Origin: Cunninghamella blakesleeana
Lineage: Eukaryota > Mucoromycota > Mucoromycetes > Mucorales > Cunninghamellaceae
Assembly: GCA_017871115.1 (NCBI GenBank)
Contig: JAFCIZ010000010.1
Span: 1 to 64,000 of the forward strand
DNA length: 64,000 bases
Direction: 5' to 3'
Positions 1 through 9,957 of the stretch are shown one piece after another; position 1 is the first letter of the stretch; each line of letters begins with the position of its first letter. The notes under the pieces were generated by a model, which was given only the letters and a program-made list of their open reading frames with translations, was not told the DNA's origin and did not search any database. Made by a program: the position numbers and the translations under genes.

Positions 1-2425
1 TTCCTTTTTCATTCTGGCTTGGATAAATTTTTTATAGTATGTAGCATTTCTGTGCCAAGTTATTGTAGTGATAAAATCGCAAATTTATGATTTACTTGTT
101 GCTTTTAGTAAATTTACTTGCATGATTTTGTCACTAGTCGCATGATTTTACCACTTGTTTTTTACATTATCGAAAAAAAGAGGTGCTGTTTTGTAACAAA
201 ATACCTACTTTTAATTAGCATTTATTTTTTATTTTTATTTTAAAAAGTAATTAATAAAGGCTGAATGCAAAATAAAGAAATAAAATATAAAAAGCATAAT
301 GATAAAATAATGATAACTCTGAGCTATCACTTTACTTTTATTTTCATTATTGTTATTATTAGTGATGATATTAATAGTGATAATTTGATCTTGATAATTA
401 CAGGAATAAGCACACCCCACAGTAACCGAATTGGTATCGTATACTCTAATGGTTAGTATCTTATACTTTAATATGACAAATTATTTAATTTTATATGCTT
501 AATGCTATCGCATTATTTTAGAATTTTAATTATTAGATGTGTTTGATCCTTATATATTGAACAAGAGAACCATTTTAATTGTTGGTCTTGTTATTCTGCA
601 TGTATTTTATTAAATGTTTACTTTTAAAATGAAGGGTAAATAATAAACTCCTTTATCTAATTATGCGAAGATTCAATAAAATTGTTTGTCAATATTAATA
701 CCGTTAAATTATTGTTGAAGGACTTCACATTTTCATTTCTTTCCTTATTTGGTCTTTCAAACCCAAAACAGTGAAATAATTTAGTTCACGTTCAATATTC
801 ATCATAAACTACAAAAATTATATTACAAAAAATCAACATTAATAGTATGAAGATTACGTCAAATATCATTCAGCTTTTCGTCTTTTTATTTTTCCATTTC
901 AGCTCTATCCTCATCACTTAAATAAGCTTTTTCGTTTGAACTACATAAAACGTATAAAATAATAATGTTACATTGGACGAGTATAGATACACTAATATTT
1001 AATCAGGGAATATTACATTCAATAACCATTTGTATAGTATTTGTATTTTTATTATTTTTTTAAAATATAACTATTGTGCTACTGGGATAGCACCTTGATC
1101 ATTGTAAAAATATATGCGACAAGGACACTATGGTCAGTTTCAGTATCTTTGATTACTAAAGAATATACGATAAAACGGTTACTAAGGTTTATATTATATA
1201 TAGCATTCATAAATAATGAATTAATGTGATTCATTCATATTTTTTGATTAGAGCATTGTGATCCTTTTGTAAATAATGAATAACCATTTGAGTATAACTA
1301 AAGATTGCTGTTAAAAATTAAATAGTCATTATTAGTGATCTTTCTAATCATATATTAAATGATTTTAATTTGCTATATTTTATAAAGACGATCTTTAACT
1401 AATTTTATGTAATTCAATGCTATATTTAAACTTTTAAATATATTCTTTTTAATGGCTGTTACTTTTTTAAGAATATAACAATTATCATTGTTTTTTATTT
1501 TTTGTTATTACACTTCTAAAAATTTTATACGTATTTTCATAATAGATTGGATGATATAAATTTCTTTTTTTGTCCGTTTGCTTCAAAACAGATAATTCAA
1601 TTTGAAGTTTTAATATAAATTTTTTATTGATTCTTTATATTTATCATCTAAAGTAATGTTCTAAGTTCTTTATGACCATCAGTAATGTGATTTAAATGGT
1701 CACTCTTAGATTTAAAACAACCGCATCAGATTTGTTCTTAAAGCAAGTTACTTCAAAATGAGCAAGGTGTTCACAATTTTTAGATTTTTTTTGTAAGGAA
1801 TGTTCTGAACGGAACGAAATATATGATCCTAGATGATGGTATACATATGTACGATTAAAAACAATTTCTCTAGTACTACTTGAGCCACTTTTTCTTTTAT
1901 TTTTTCGACCCACTAATACGCATATATATTTTTGATACTTTTAAATACCTTCTCCATTCATTTTTCTCAACAAAAATACTACTTGCAAGTTTTTTATTCC
2001 AAAATTTCGGAATCAGCTACAGTATCTTTAATATTGGAAAGAGAATGAAAAATATTTTAACCTATAATAAAATGATACAGAATACGAATAAGTTTAAAAG
2101 CTGCTTTTTTATTGAATAGCACGTTTTTAATTATTCCAGACTATTATAACTAATAGTAAATAACTAAAATACATATAAATTTAATCTACAATGAAATATT
2201 CTAATGGTACTATAATAAATTAGTAAAATTGACTAGTAAAAAATGTGAAAAATCTAGCCACAAAAAACTATGACAAATTATCCAAAATCGGACAAATTTT
2301 TACGAATCTTGGAGAAATATGGGGATGCATTAAGGCACAGGGCTCTTAAAAATTTTTTTTTCCTTTTTAATTTCAGTTTTTTTTTTTCAAGTCAAAAAAA
2401 AAACTCGTTATTTTTCTTTATAATA
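1..2425. other. A+T-rich intergenic region, no recognisable gene
   Basis: Short open frames at 265-456, 1692-1913 and 1880-2119 are low-complexity translations with no family signature or plausible splice chain. No LINE, LTR or tail motif used elsewhere in the window was recognised. The last 150 bases carry T-rich runs and would contain the promoter of the gene starting at 2426. Confidence 0.5.
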
Positions 2426-3844
2426 ATGGTATCCGTTGTTCTTAATACTACACCTGCTACAAACTCAGGTTTCAAATATGGTCTCGAGATTAAAAATACT
2501 GAATTGAAACAACCCAATTCAGATGAGGCTGTTGTTGCCATTCAAGCTGCTGCTTTAAACCATCGGTAAAAGAATAAATCAATAATGATGAGCATATTCA
2601 TTACTAACTTGTAAATTTACGTAATAGTGATGTATGGATTCTTAAAGGTCAATATCCAGCTATCTCTCCTGGTTCTATTCTTGGTGCAGATGGTGTAGGT
2701 ATTATTCAGAAAATAACTGATGGTTCGTTTAAAACAGGCACTCGAGTGCTTATTAATCCTGGCCGTGGTTGGATTAAAGATTCACGTGGTCCTGAAGGTG
2801 GCTACTTAATTCTAGGTTTACTTCCATGTATTGGTAAAGTATATATTTTTATAGCCATTTCGTATTGATACGATTATTTTTATTTATCATAAAATATACC
2901 ATTATTAATATAGGCACTTTAACTGAGACTGTTAATGTTGAAACTGAGGAATTGGTTGCTTGTCCAGATCATCTTTCAACCACTGAAGCGGCCGCGCTCC
3001 CATTGGCTGGTTTAACTGCATATCGGTAAATATTATAGGCATGAGAATATAGAAGTTAAATGATGACTAATAAAGATTATTATTTAGTGCACTTTTTACA
3101 AAAGGTAAAGTACAAAAAGGTGATCATGTATTAGTTACAGGTATCGGTGGTGGTGTTGCATTATTCGCTTTACAATTTGCTGTCGCTATTGGTGCTCATG
3201 TTTATGTCACTTCTTCAAGTCCTAAAAAGATCCAAAAAGCTATTGAACTTGGAGCTGTTGGAGGTGTTAATTATAAAGATGGTAAATACACATTTGTATG
3301 AATATAGTAATATGTTCATAAATGATTAATAATTAACATAATTTTACATTTATTCTTTTATTTAGCCAATTGTATTTCTGAATTAAAGAAACTATTGAAT
3401 GGAAATTTATTATCAGCGGTAATTGATGGTGCAGGTGGGCCATTATATAACCAATACGCTAAAGTAATGAGAACGGGTGGTATTATAGTGAACTATGGTC
3501 AAACAACAGGTGGATCTGGTGTGACCTTTTCTATGGTAAATGTTTTAAAAAATATTGATCTTTGCGGTTCTACTATGGGTTCCCGTCAAGAATTTAAAGA
3601 TATGGTTGCTTTTGTTAACCAACATAAAATTAAACCCGTTGTATCACATGTATGGCAAGGATTGACTGAAAATTCTATCCATGAAGCTATTAACACTATG
3701 AGGTAAGTTTTAAATAAATAGTAAATTCTTAAACACGAAACCATGAAACTTATATATTTTTAATTATTGTTTAGAAATGGTGATCAGTTCGGCAAATTAG
3801 TATTGGAAATTAACAGCAGCCGCCCTGGAACCCCAAAACTTTAA
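2426..3844 (+). CDS. zinc-type alcohol dehydrogenase-like MDR oxidoreductase, six exons
   Basis: Medium-chain dehydrogenase/reductase, expected to be a cytosolic NAD(P)H-dependent oxidoreductase; the substrate cannot be inferred. Exons 2426-2565, 2628-2833, 2914-3025, 3088-3281, 3366-3702 and 3775-3844 join in frame to 352 aa, the usual family length. All five introns are GT-AG and 62-84 bp; intron 1 has a TACTAAC branch site at 2602-2608. The N-terminal GroES-like part has ALNHRDVW and the GADGVG segment. The nucleotide-binding fold has VLVTGIGGGVALFALQFA at about residue 160, then VIDGAGG and GGIIVNYG. It resembles the YogA/quinone-oxidoreductase-like branch, and I do not see the full zinc-ligand set of classical ADH. 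The ATG at 2426 is chosen because MVSVVLNTTP fits known starts, whereas the frame upstream is low-complexity Phe. Splicing is inferred from frame continuity. Confidence 0.9.
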
Positions 3845-4341
3845 AATAGTAAAAATTCTGGTTATTAAATATCAAAAAAAAAAGCTATTCCAAATGGTTA
3901 AAGGCTTTGCACATAATAAAATGATATAAATATTTTTAGTTTTCTCTTATTTTCAATTGCTTTATTTTAGTAAAGTTTTTATAATAAGGACAATGGTAGT
4001 TCAAATATTCATATGAACGATAAATGTAAAAAAAAAGAAGGGATGACAGTAAAAAGATTTGGAATTAAACCTATGTTTACATTTCATTTTGGAAATGTAG
4101 GTAATAATATATATATATATAATGTCACATTAAAGCAAAAAGAAAATTATGGCTAAAACTAGAGATATTCCAAGTTATTGACTATGTAAATTTAATGGAA
4201 TGGTGCTTAGTTCTGCATTTACAAATCATATCATAAATTAGCTAAATGTATCATATTTTGGTTAAATGATATTGATAAACATAGTTATTTTTATCTCCTA
4301 ATTTATTACGAGATTTTCTATATAGTTAAAAAGTTGAGGGT
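3845..4341. other. intergenic
   Basis: A+T-rich sequence with a short TA run near 4108-4120. No gene or repeat was recognised. The 3' end of the oxidoreductase transcript should lie in the first part. Confidence 0.5.
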
Positions 4342-4420
4342 ATTGCTGTATTTAACATAAAATAATAATATTGAATATTTCATATGAGATATAATTGTAT
4401 TATAGATTACGAAATCATAC
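4342..4420 (+). repeat. degraded start of the 410-bp LTR-like repeat
   Basis: The first 33 bases match the 5' end of the LTR-like repeat seen whole at 31317-31726 with about four differences (TGCTGTATTTAAC here, TGTTGTATTTACC there). A weaker match to the CATATGAGATAT segment of the copy at 20405-20813 follows. The right boundary is uncertain. Confidence 0.35.
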
Positions 4421-4679
4421 AGTGTTATTCTTTTATGTAAAAAACAACACCTTCTTTATATCATTATAAGATAGTACCTGATATATCCACATTTGTTTAA
4501 CCCAGATTAAAGCTAATCATTTATATAGTATAAAGTATTAAGAGATAAATAATTAAAATGGAAAGAAAAAAAAATATTATTTGTTCAATATTATACATTT
4601 TAATAGTATCATTATTGTGCGAAAGAGCAATAATGTGTAACATTGTCGTATCTACAAGGATCAATTTTTATGTGTTCTT

Positions 4680-5030
4680 TTAGGTAACTATCACACTTAC
4701 TGAACACTCTTTATCACAGCAACTATCAGTATCAGTTCTGCAGTTAGTACCACTAAAAGCAGTTCTTGAACAATTAAATAAGCCATGTGTTGGATAATAA
4801 TTCAAAACATGACCTTGCTTACAAATCGTTACAATTCCCAGATAAACCTATGTCAGCACAAGGATACATAATTATTACCAGAACAAATATTGAAGAGATA
4901 ATTTTTCACCTTTAAAGTAACTGTAAAACCAATTACCTAGATTTATTCTTTGCTATTGTAGGATCGATAAGTTTTTATTTTTTATTAAACTGCACGTTCC
5001 ATATAGTAGAAAAGAAAAAGAGGGAAAATG
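4680..5030 (-). pseudogene. possible small Cys-rich secreted protein, probably broken
   Basis: Minus-strand frame 4848-4680 encodes a Cys-rich C-terminus containing CKQGHVLNYYPTHG, then NCSRTAFSGTNC and DSCCDKEC, ending in TAA. Further upstream, other frames carry similar pieces (CSGNNYVSLC, then ADIGLSGNCNDL). This suggests either one gene with frameshifts or a multi-exon gene whose acceptor lies at 4849. No signal peptide exon could be assigned. The reverse complement near 5030 reads TCTACTATATGG, similar to the motif upstream of other small genes here. Cysteine density is the only real coding evidence. Confidence 0.4.
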
Positions 5031-5156
5031 AAAGAATTTTTTTTTGTTTCATCAACACTCCTCTACACCGGAAATATGAAAATAAATATATAGGTTTATA
5101 TAAACCTATACAAACTTACATATCTTTTATTACCTATCTTTAATTCATATTAATAT

Positions 5157-5169
5157 CTACTATAGGAGG
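5157..5169 (+). promoter_or_regulatory. CTACTATAGGAGG motif upstream of a small secreted gene
   Basis: Lies 34 bp before the ATG at 5203. Near-identical motifs precede other small genes at 58467, 58875 and 59391, and family A ORF1 at 59936. A core-promoter or initiator role is inferred from position only. Confidence 0.4.
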
Positions 5170-5202
5170 CATTACTTTGTTAAGAATAAATATTTTACAT
5201 TT

Positions 5203-5472
5203 ATGTTTTTAAGCCTTTTTGTTGTTATGCTCGCACAAAATAGATGTGATGACACACAGCAACATAAATATAATGATTTGATGGATCATAGAAAATCATT
5301 GGTAAAGTATAGCCATGGTAGAACTTGTATAATAAATGAATGATTTCAGTGTAATCAATCAGAGACAGAATCATGTGAAGAAATGTTACGAAATTATAAA
5401 ATCAGGAAATGTGAAAGAGCAAATTCACTACTTCATATTTGTGAAGGCAGCGATTTAGATGTGAATCAGTAA
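5203..5472 (+). CDS. small secreted Cys-containing protein, two exons
   Basis: Exon 1 (5203-5301) encodes a hydrophobic N-terminus, MFLSLFVVMLAQNRCDD, that looks like a signal peptide. Exon 2 (5350-5472) encodes a Cys-rich tail (CNQSETESCEEM, KIRKCERANS, LHICEG). The 48-bp intron is GTAAAG to TTTCAG, and joining the exons removes an in-frame TGA at 5341-5343. The product is 73 aa. TAA is followed at once by AATAAA, a plausible polyadenylation signal. No family is recognised. Small secreted Cys-rich proteins in plant- or animal-associated fungi are often candidate effectors, but nothing here shows a target. An alternative is a chance frame, which the cysteine spacing and clean splice sites argue against. 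Confidence 0.55.
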
Positions 5473-6084
5473 ATAAAATACATCTCATTTTTTCATCTAA
5501 ACTCGAATATTTTTTGAAAGTTCGAATTAGGATGATATTGTCTCTGTATTATTTATTGTACACCTTTTTTTTAAAAATAATCACTTCACCTTCTTTTTTT
5601 TCCTTCTCTTCCTTTATCTTTATCTTTTTTTTTTTTTTTGGTGTTCTTTTTATAATAAAATGCTATTTTAGTATAATAAAAAACACTGTAGAAATATCTA
5701 CACAACTATCTATTTATAATTTGAAATAATAATAATTGAAATTTAATTTCTCTGTGTATTATTTCTGCGAAAAACGTTAAAATTTTTACGCCTTAACGTG
5801 TTGTACATGTCTTCACACTAAGAGTTTTTTATTACCCAACTTCTTCTATTGTAGCGTTAGTTATTTATGAAAACTATTGTCATTCATGGTGCATGGAAGT
5901 GATCAAATTATTATTATAAGACAAATAGTTTTGTAATATATTTATTACTCATGATGTTGATAAGATCACAGATGCATGGGATATGGGAGGAAAGATATGC
6001 CTTATGAAAGATAGAGGAGCAGAAGGTTGAGCAGATAAAGGCAATAAAATGGACAGGCTTTGTGATTCAGTTGAATAAAAGTTA
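5473..6084. other. intergenic, T-rich
   Basis: Contains long T runs (about 5562-5640). Short open stretches at 5868-5900 and 5950-6050 could be worn-out exons but could not be joined into a gene. Confidence 0.4.
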
Positions 6085-6703
6085 GTAGTTAATACTTCTG
6101 CACTTCATCTGTGTCATTGGTGTCCAAAGCACCGAGACTTGTCCTTCAAAATAACCATCATTGGTAGGTTTTTTAATTTGGCAAACTTTACCATATATAC
6201 TCATGGATAGGAATATACCATCCAGCCATCTTTGGTAGAGTTGCTGAATTATTTACTCTACATGGGCTTGCTTTGTAGAATATTTCGTCTAGAGTGAAGC
6301 TTTTTTCTATAGTTTTCTCTGCTTGTTTGACATCCTTAAAATTTACACCTAACAGATTGGTATCTTTTGTGTTACCATGGCGATTATAATGGATGAAGCC
6401 ATGTACTCCACTTGTTTGGGACTTAATTAGCTTGTAGATTTCCTTATTTGACAGTCCGCGTTTCTTAGAGAACTTAAACAGTATTTTGTTTTTCTCCAAA
6501 GTAAATTAAATGATCTGTTCAGCTTTATGAATTCTAAGATGGACTCTAAGATGTCATAGATTATTTCTTGGGTATATTTATTTGATCTCCAAATAAATCT
6601 TTATTCGCCACAGCATTTTGAATCATTACTTTTTTTACTTTGCCTATATTTGCTTAATCCCATTCCGAAGAAATCGATTAGAATCTTCAGTAAATGATAC
6701 CTC
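6085..6703 (-). pseudogene. LINE family E ORF1 fragment (N-terminal part), degenerate
   Basis: Reading right to left, the frame starts beside the LTR boundary with a version of MSFTEDSN whose ATG is altered. It continues with several stops into LSNKEIYKLIKSQ and NRHGNTKDTNLLGVNF, then YKASPCRVNNSAT, all matching the family E ORF1 copies at 20814-21301 and 30562-30952. After a further break it matches KVCQIKK..DGYFEGQVSVL as in C1 ORF1 (25683-27113). The CCHC knuckles are absent. The 5' side is cut by the LTR at 6704. Confidence 0.7.
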
Positions 6704-7797
6704 TGTTGTATTTACCATAAAATAATAATATTAAATGACTTCATAATTATAATACACTTATAACCCACATGAAATATTTGATATTTATTATAAAATCACT
6801 ACTATGTACCTGATACGAAATAAACCTTTTTTTTTATATTAAACTGTTAAGATTATTTATTAAAAAGGATATAATCTCCACCTTAAAACTTAAAAAATGA
6901 CTATCTAAAAGAAAATTTTGTATTTGAAATTTTCATTTTTTGTGCTTTTCTTTTACTATTTTGATTTTATGTTGAAAAAGATGTATACATTTTTATAGTG
7001 ACCAACTTTCTATTTTCATAATATCCAACCAGTGGTATAACCAAATTATTTCAATGATGTAGGCAATTGTTATAAAATCTCCATCATTTTTCTTTGCACT
7101 TGGAATTTGGTAAACCCAACATATTAATACATCTCCAAAGCGTTATCCAACCTGTTGTTATATCCACTTCTGTTAGAGCTACTACTCGGATCCAGAAGGT
7201 TAGTTTCTTTGGACACGAAATCATAAAATGGTATTGGTCCTCTTGATGTTACAAATTCTACAGATATTGTTATTATATACACTTGGTTTCCATGAATGAA
7301 GTCTTTCTTGATAGGGTATTCTATTCATAATAATACGCCACCATATCTCTTTTGTCTTAGGTTTGATATTACTTGACCAAAACCTTTTCCAGTGTTTTTC
7401 ATGTATACGGATACTTGGATGGTGAGTGTATGGAACTTTAGTCAAAGTAGATTCTTGTATCCTTCGATCTAACCAATAATACCTGATATCTTTTGGATAC
7501 GAAATAAACCATTTCTATTAGTTTATGCTATGCTATAACTTTAAATCTTCTAATTCCGCAGATCCATTACCACAGACATACTTTAAACTCCATTCTAATT
7601 CACGTTACCTTTACTAGATAACACCATAATTCTATTTTCATATTATATAACATATAAACTAAGCCTAGTGTCACCAATCCACTAAAAGGTATAAATACAG
7701 CCCTTGTCTTATACATTTGAATAAAGGTTAACCAAAAGTTTCACAATATTTCTTTGTTTTTAATTTTTTGTATAATTTTTAATTGATAAATTCAACA
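6704..7797 (+). mobile_element. solo LTR-like repeat, split by a LINE insertion
   Basis: One LTR-like unit, TGTTG...CAACA, is present as two parts: 6704-6826 and 7511-7797. Between them lies a family D LINE with its duplicated target. The right part has a TATAAATA box near 7690-7697 and AATAAA near 7721, as expected of the U3/R parts of an LTR. The flanks do not match (ACCTC on the left, ATTTC on the right). They are broken ORF1 pieces of two different LINE families, so the copy is not a simple insertion. Confidence 0.75.
6827..7495 (-). mobile_element. 5'-truncated family D LINE (D1) with 15-bp target duplication
   Basis: Minus-strand insertion. Poly(T) at 6827-6836 is the poly(A) tail. The frame 7445-7221 encodes the C-terminal LINE region: HWKRFWSSNIKPKTKEIWWRI then NICRICNIK. 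Identical 15-bp direct repeats GATACGAAATAAACC flank it at 6812-6826 and 7496-7510 and prove target-primed insertion into the LTR-like repeat. Only about 0.65 kb of the 3' end of the LINE is present. It resembles the plus-strand copy at 33052-33520. Confidence 0.85.
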
Positions 7798-8234
7798 ATT
7801 TCCTTAAAAACGATACCTTCTTGTATTGCTTTGCTGTTGTATTCCTTGTCTACAAAAGTAACTTCAATAAAAACATTACCTCTAACGTTGGTCCCGAAAT
7901 TATTGAGGGCAACTACTCCATCAAGTTTGCCAATTTGTTTTTCAATGGTTCTGTACATTTCAGAAAATGTAGCGAATTCTTTTTTTGGAATTTCGAAGAT
8001 GACTGAATCGTCTTCCAAGGTTTGCTGAATTATTTGTTCAGGCTTGAATATTCTTAACTGATCTTTTAGGTAAGGATCTTCATAGATAACGACCGGTTGT
8101 AGGTCAATTCTATCTCCTAAAATCTCTTTCTGGGTCATTAGGGTGGGGACCTTCGCCTTCTGACCCTTTGCAACTTTTTGAGCCCATGACTCCGTCGGCT
8201 CCATTTCAATAGAGTTTCTCTTGGAAACTGACAT
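7798..8234 (-). pseudogene. LINE family C ORF1 N-terminal fragment
   Basis: Starts MSVSKRNSIEMEPTESW at 8234 and follows the N-terminal 145 residues of the intact family C ORF1 (25683-27113) almost without change, ending at AIQEGIVFKEI. There the LTR-like repeat (6704-7797) begins, adding a few LTR-encoded residues before a stop. The RRM-like and zinc-knuckle regions are missing. Confidence 0.85.
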
Positions 8235-8367
8235 TTCACGAGAAAATGAGTTTTAATTATTTTATGTTTATTAAAGGGTATTAAACGAAAAATCAGAATG
8301 ATATTAGATTCATTAGGATATAAACGATAGAGAAAAGAATCTAGAACAAAAACTCTATTCTAATGAT

Positions 8368-8676
8368 TTAATTATCGCATAAATCAGATGTATTCTGACA
8401 AGAACATTCACCTTTTTCACAAGTTAAAATTGCTGTACAAGTTTTTTCGCAAAATTTATTACAGAGTTTAAAACATGTTGCTCCATCAATTTGTTCTGGT
8501 GATTTCCAGGTACATGTGTACAATGTTGCACCAGCATCACAAGAGGTTTCTAATTTGATTGTTTCATTATCAAATAAATGTTTGCAAAGATTATTCGCTC
8601 CAGTTTCACATTCAGCACCTCTACAAATTGCCAGCCAAGTAAGGCAATAGATAATGAAAAAGAAAAAGAGAATCAT
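8368..8676 (-). CDS. small secreted Cys-rich protein (candidate effector-like)
   Basis: Single-exon frame of 102 aa. The ATG at 8676 is used; the frame is open one codon further to a TTG. The N-terminus MILFFFFIIYCLTWLAICRG is a clear signal peptide, probably cut near RGAE. The mature part has about 12 cysteines, many in pairs (CFKLCNKFCEKTC, CEKGECSC), which suggests a disulfide-rich extracellular fold. No known family is recognised. It stands alone between LINE ORF1 fragments. The even number of cysteines and intact frame argue for a live gene. Function is not inferable; apoplastic or effector-like roles are only a class expectation. Confidence 0.7.
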   Translation of the reverse strand: MILFFFFIIYCLTWLAICRGAECETGANNLCKHLFDNETIKLETSCDAGATLYTCTWKSPEQIDGATCFKLCNKFCEKTCTAILTCEKGECSCQNTSDLCDN

Positions 8677-8787
8677 CAATATTTCAAAGCTTTGTTTTTG
8701 ATTTTATTTAATAAAAATAAAAAGACAAAAAATATATTTCAGCCAAAAACATTATGTTATATTTAAGCAATAACACGAGTCCCCCCC

Positions 8788-9135
8788 TTTGTATTACCAC
8801 CATGACGACTGTAAGGGATAACGACTGTAAGAGGTGACGCCTTCAATTTCGCCGATTTGGGACTCGATTAATTTATAAATATCTTTATTTGAGAGTTCGC
8901 GCTTTTTAGAAAGCTCAAACAGTACCGAGTTTTCTTCCAAGGTACGTTGAGCGATCTGCTCTGCTTTATGAATTCTTAGATGGTCTCTAAGAAGATGGTC
9001 TTCATAAATAACTTCATCTATAATATTTATTTGATCTCCAAATAAATCTTTGTTCATCATAGCATTAGGAATCTTTTCTTTCCTTCCTTTAGCTACTTTC
9101 TCTGTCCACGTCTCACCTGTCGTATCAGGCTATTT
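8788..9135 (-). pseudogene. LINE family E ORF1 fragment
   Basis: Minus frame matches family E ORF1 from GETWTEKVAKGRKEKIP through FGDQINIIDEVIYEDHLL to QIGEIEGVTSYSR. It then breaks in a small tandem duplication (TTACAGTCGT repeated at about 8806-8832) and a run of C near 8781-8788. The start codon region and everything after residue ~120 are missing. Confidence 0.75.
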
Positions 9136-9672
9136 TATCTTATAGTAAACAAATATAATACTATGATTATATAATAGTATAAAGTAAAATAATGATAATG
9201 ATCGTCAAGTGCACTGAGATTAAAGTATATAATCTTTTATTTAAATGGATAGCTATACTAAATAAGGAGTTAAATCTAACTCAGATATATTATTATCTTT
9301 AAACTGTCAAACTTAACCTTATAAACTGAATGTTAAAAGTCCCTATATTGAATCTAACTATATTACTACATTAATATATAAAAGAACCAGTGACAGTTAC
9401 CATGGATCGTCATATAGTAATAATAAAATATATGAAAGATCGTCATAATGAGGTTATAAATCATATTGATAAATATCACTAATCATGTGAAAAGTGAAAT
9501 ATTATTTTATATAAATACTAAAGCAGAATTAGATTATTATTACAATCTTATATTTATAATAAAAACAACCAACCAAGGAATTTCACTTAATTGTTTTGTT
9601 TTTTCTCTTTTATACATAACTATTTATTTTACCTATTTTTTATTTCAACATATTTTTCATCACCGCTTCCCT
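9136..9672. other. intergenic
   Basis: A+T-rich. The open frame at 9466-9690 is low complexity and runs into the LINE fragment, so it is not taken as a gene. Nothing else was recognised. Confidence 0.45.
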
Positions 9673-9801
9673 TTCGAAAAGCATGGTTAGAATCTTCAGT
9701 AAAAGACATTGCTGAACTTTTTGATATATTATGTGAGTAAAATAGTTTTGTCTGTTGCGCTTAAAAGTTTATCCGGAGTAAGTGATTCTTAAGCGAAAGA
9801 G
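9673..9801 (-). mobile_element. 5' end of a family E LINE (leader plus first ORF1 codons)
   Basis: From 9801 leftwards: the leader module CTCTTTCGCTTAAG ... CTTTTAAGCGC, then a short spacer and ATG at about 9708 with MSFTEDSNHAFRKG, where homology stops near 9674. This is a 3'-truncated copy. Its 5' end is joined directly to the poly(A) tail of the family B LINE at 9802. Confidence 0.75.
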
Positions 9802-9957
9802 TTTTTTTTTTGTATTAAAATAATAGGATTGTTTATTTATAAAAGTAAAAACTTCGTTTTAGAAATTAACTGACTATTATTTATGACTTATTTCATAAAA
9901 AAAACTATATTATTATTATTCTTATTATATATATATATATATATTTATATGAAATTG

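Noticed and set aside
265..2119. Open frames at 265-456, 1692-1913 and 1880-2119
   Set aside because: Low-complexity translations typical of A+T-rich DNA, with no signal peptide, domain or splice partner.
5868..6050. Short coding-like phrases (MKTIVIHGAWK, HDVDKITDAWDMGGK)
   Set aside because: Each is cut by stops within 30 codons and could not be joined by plausible introns.
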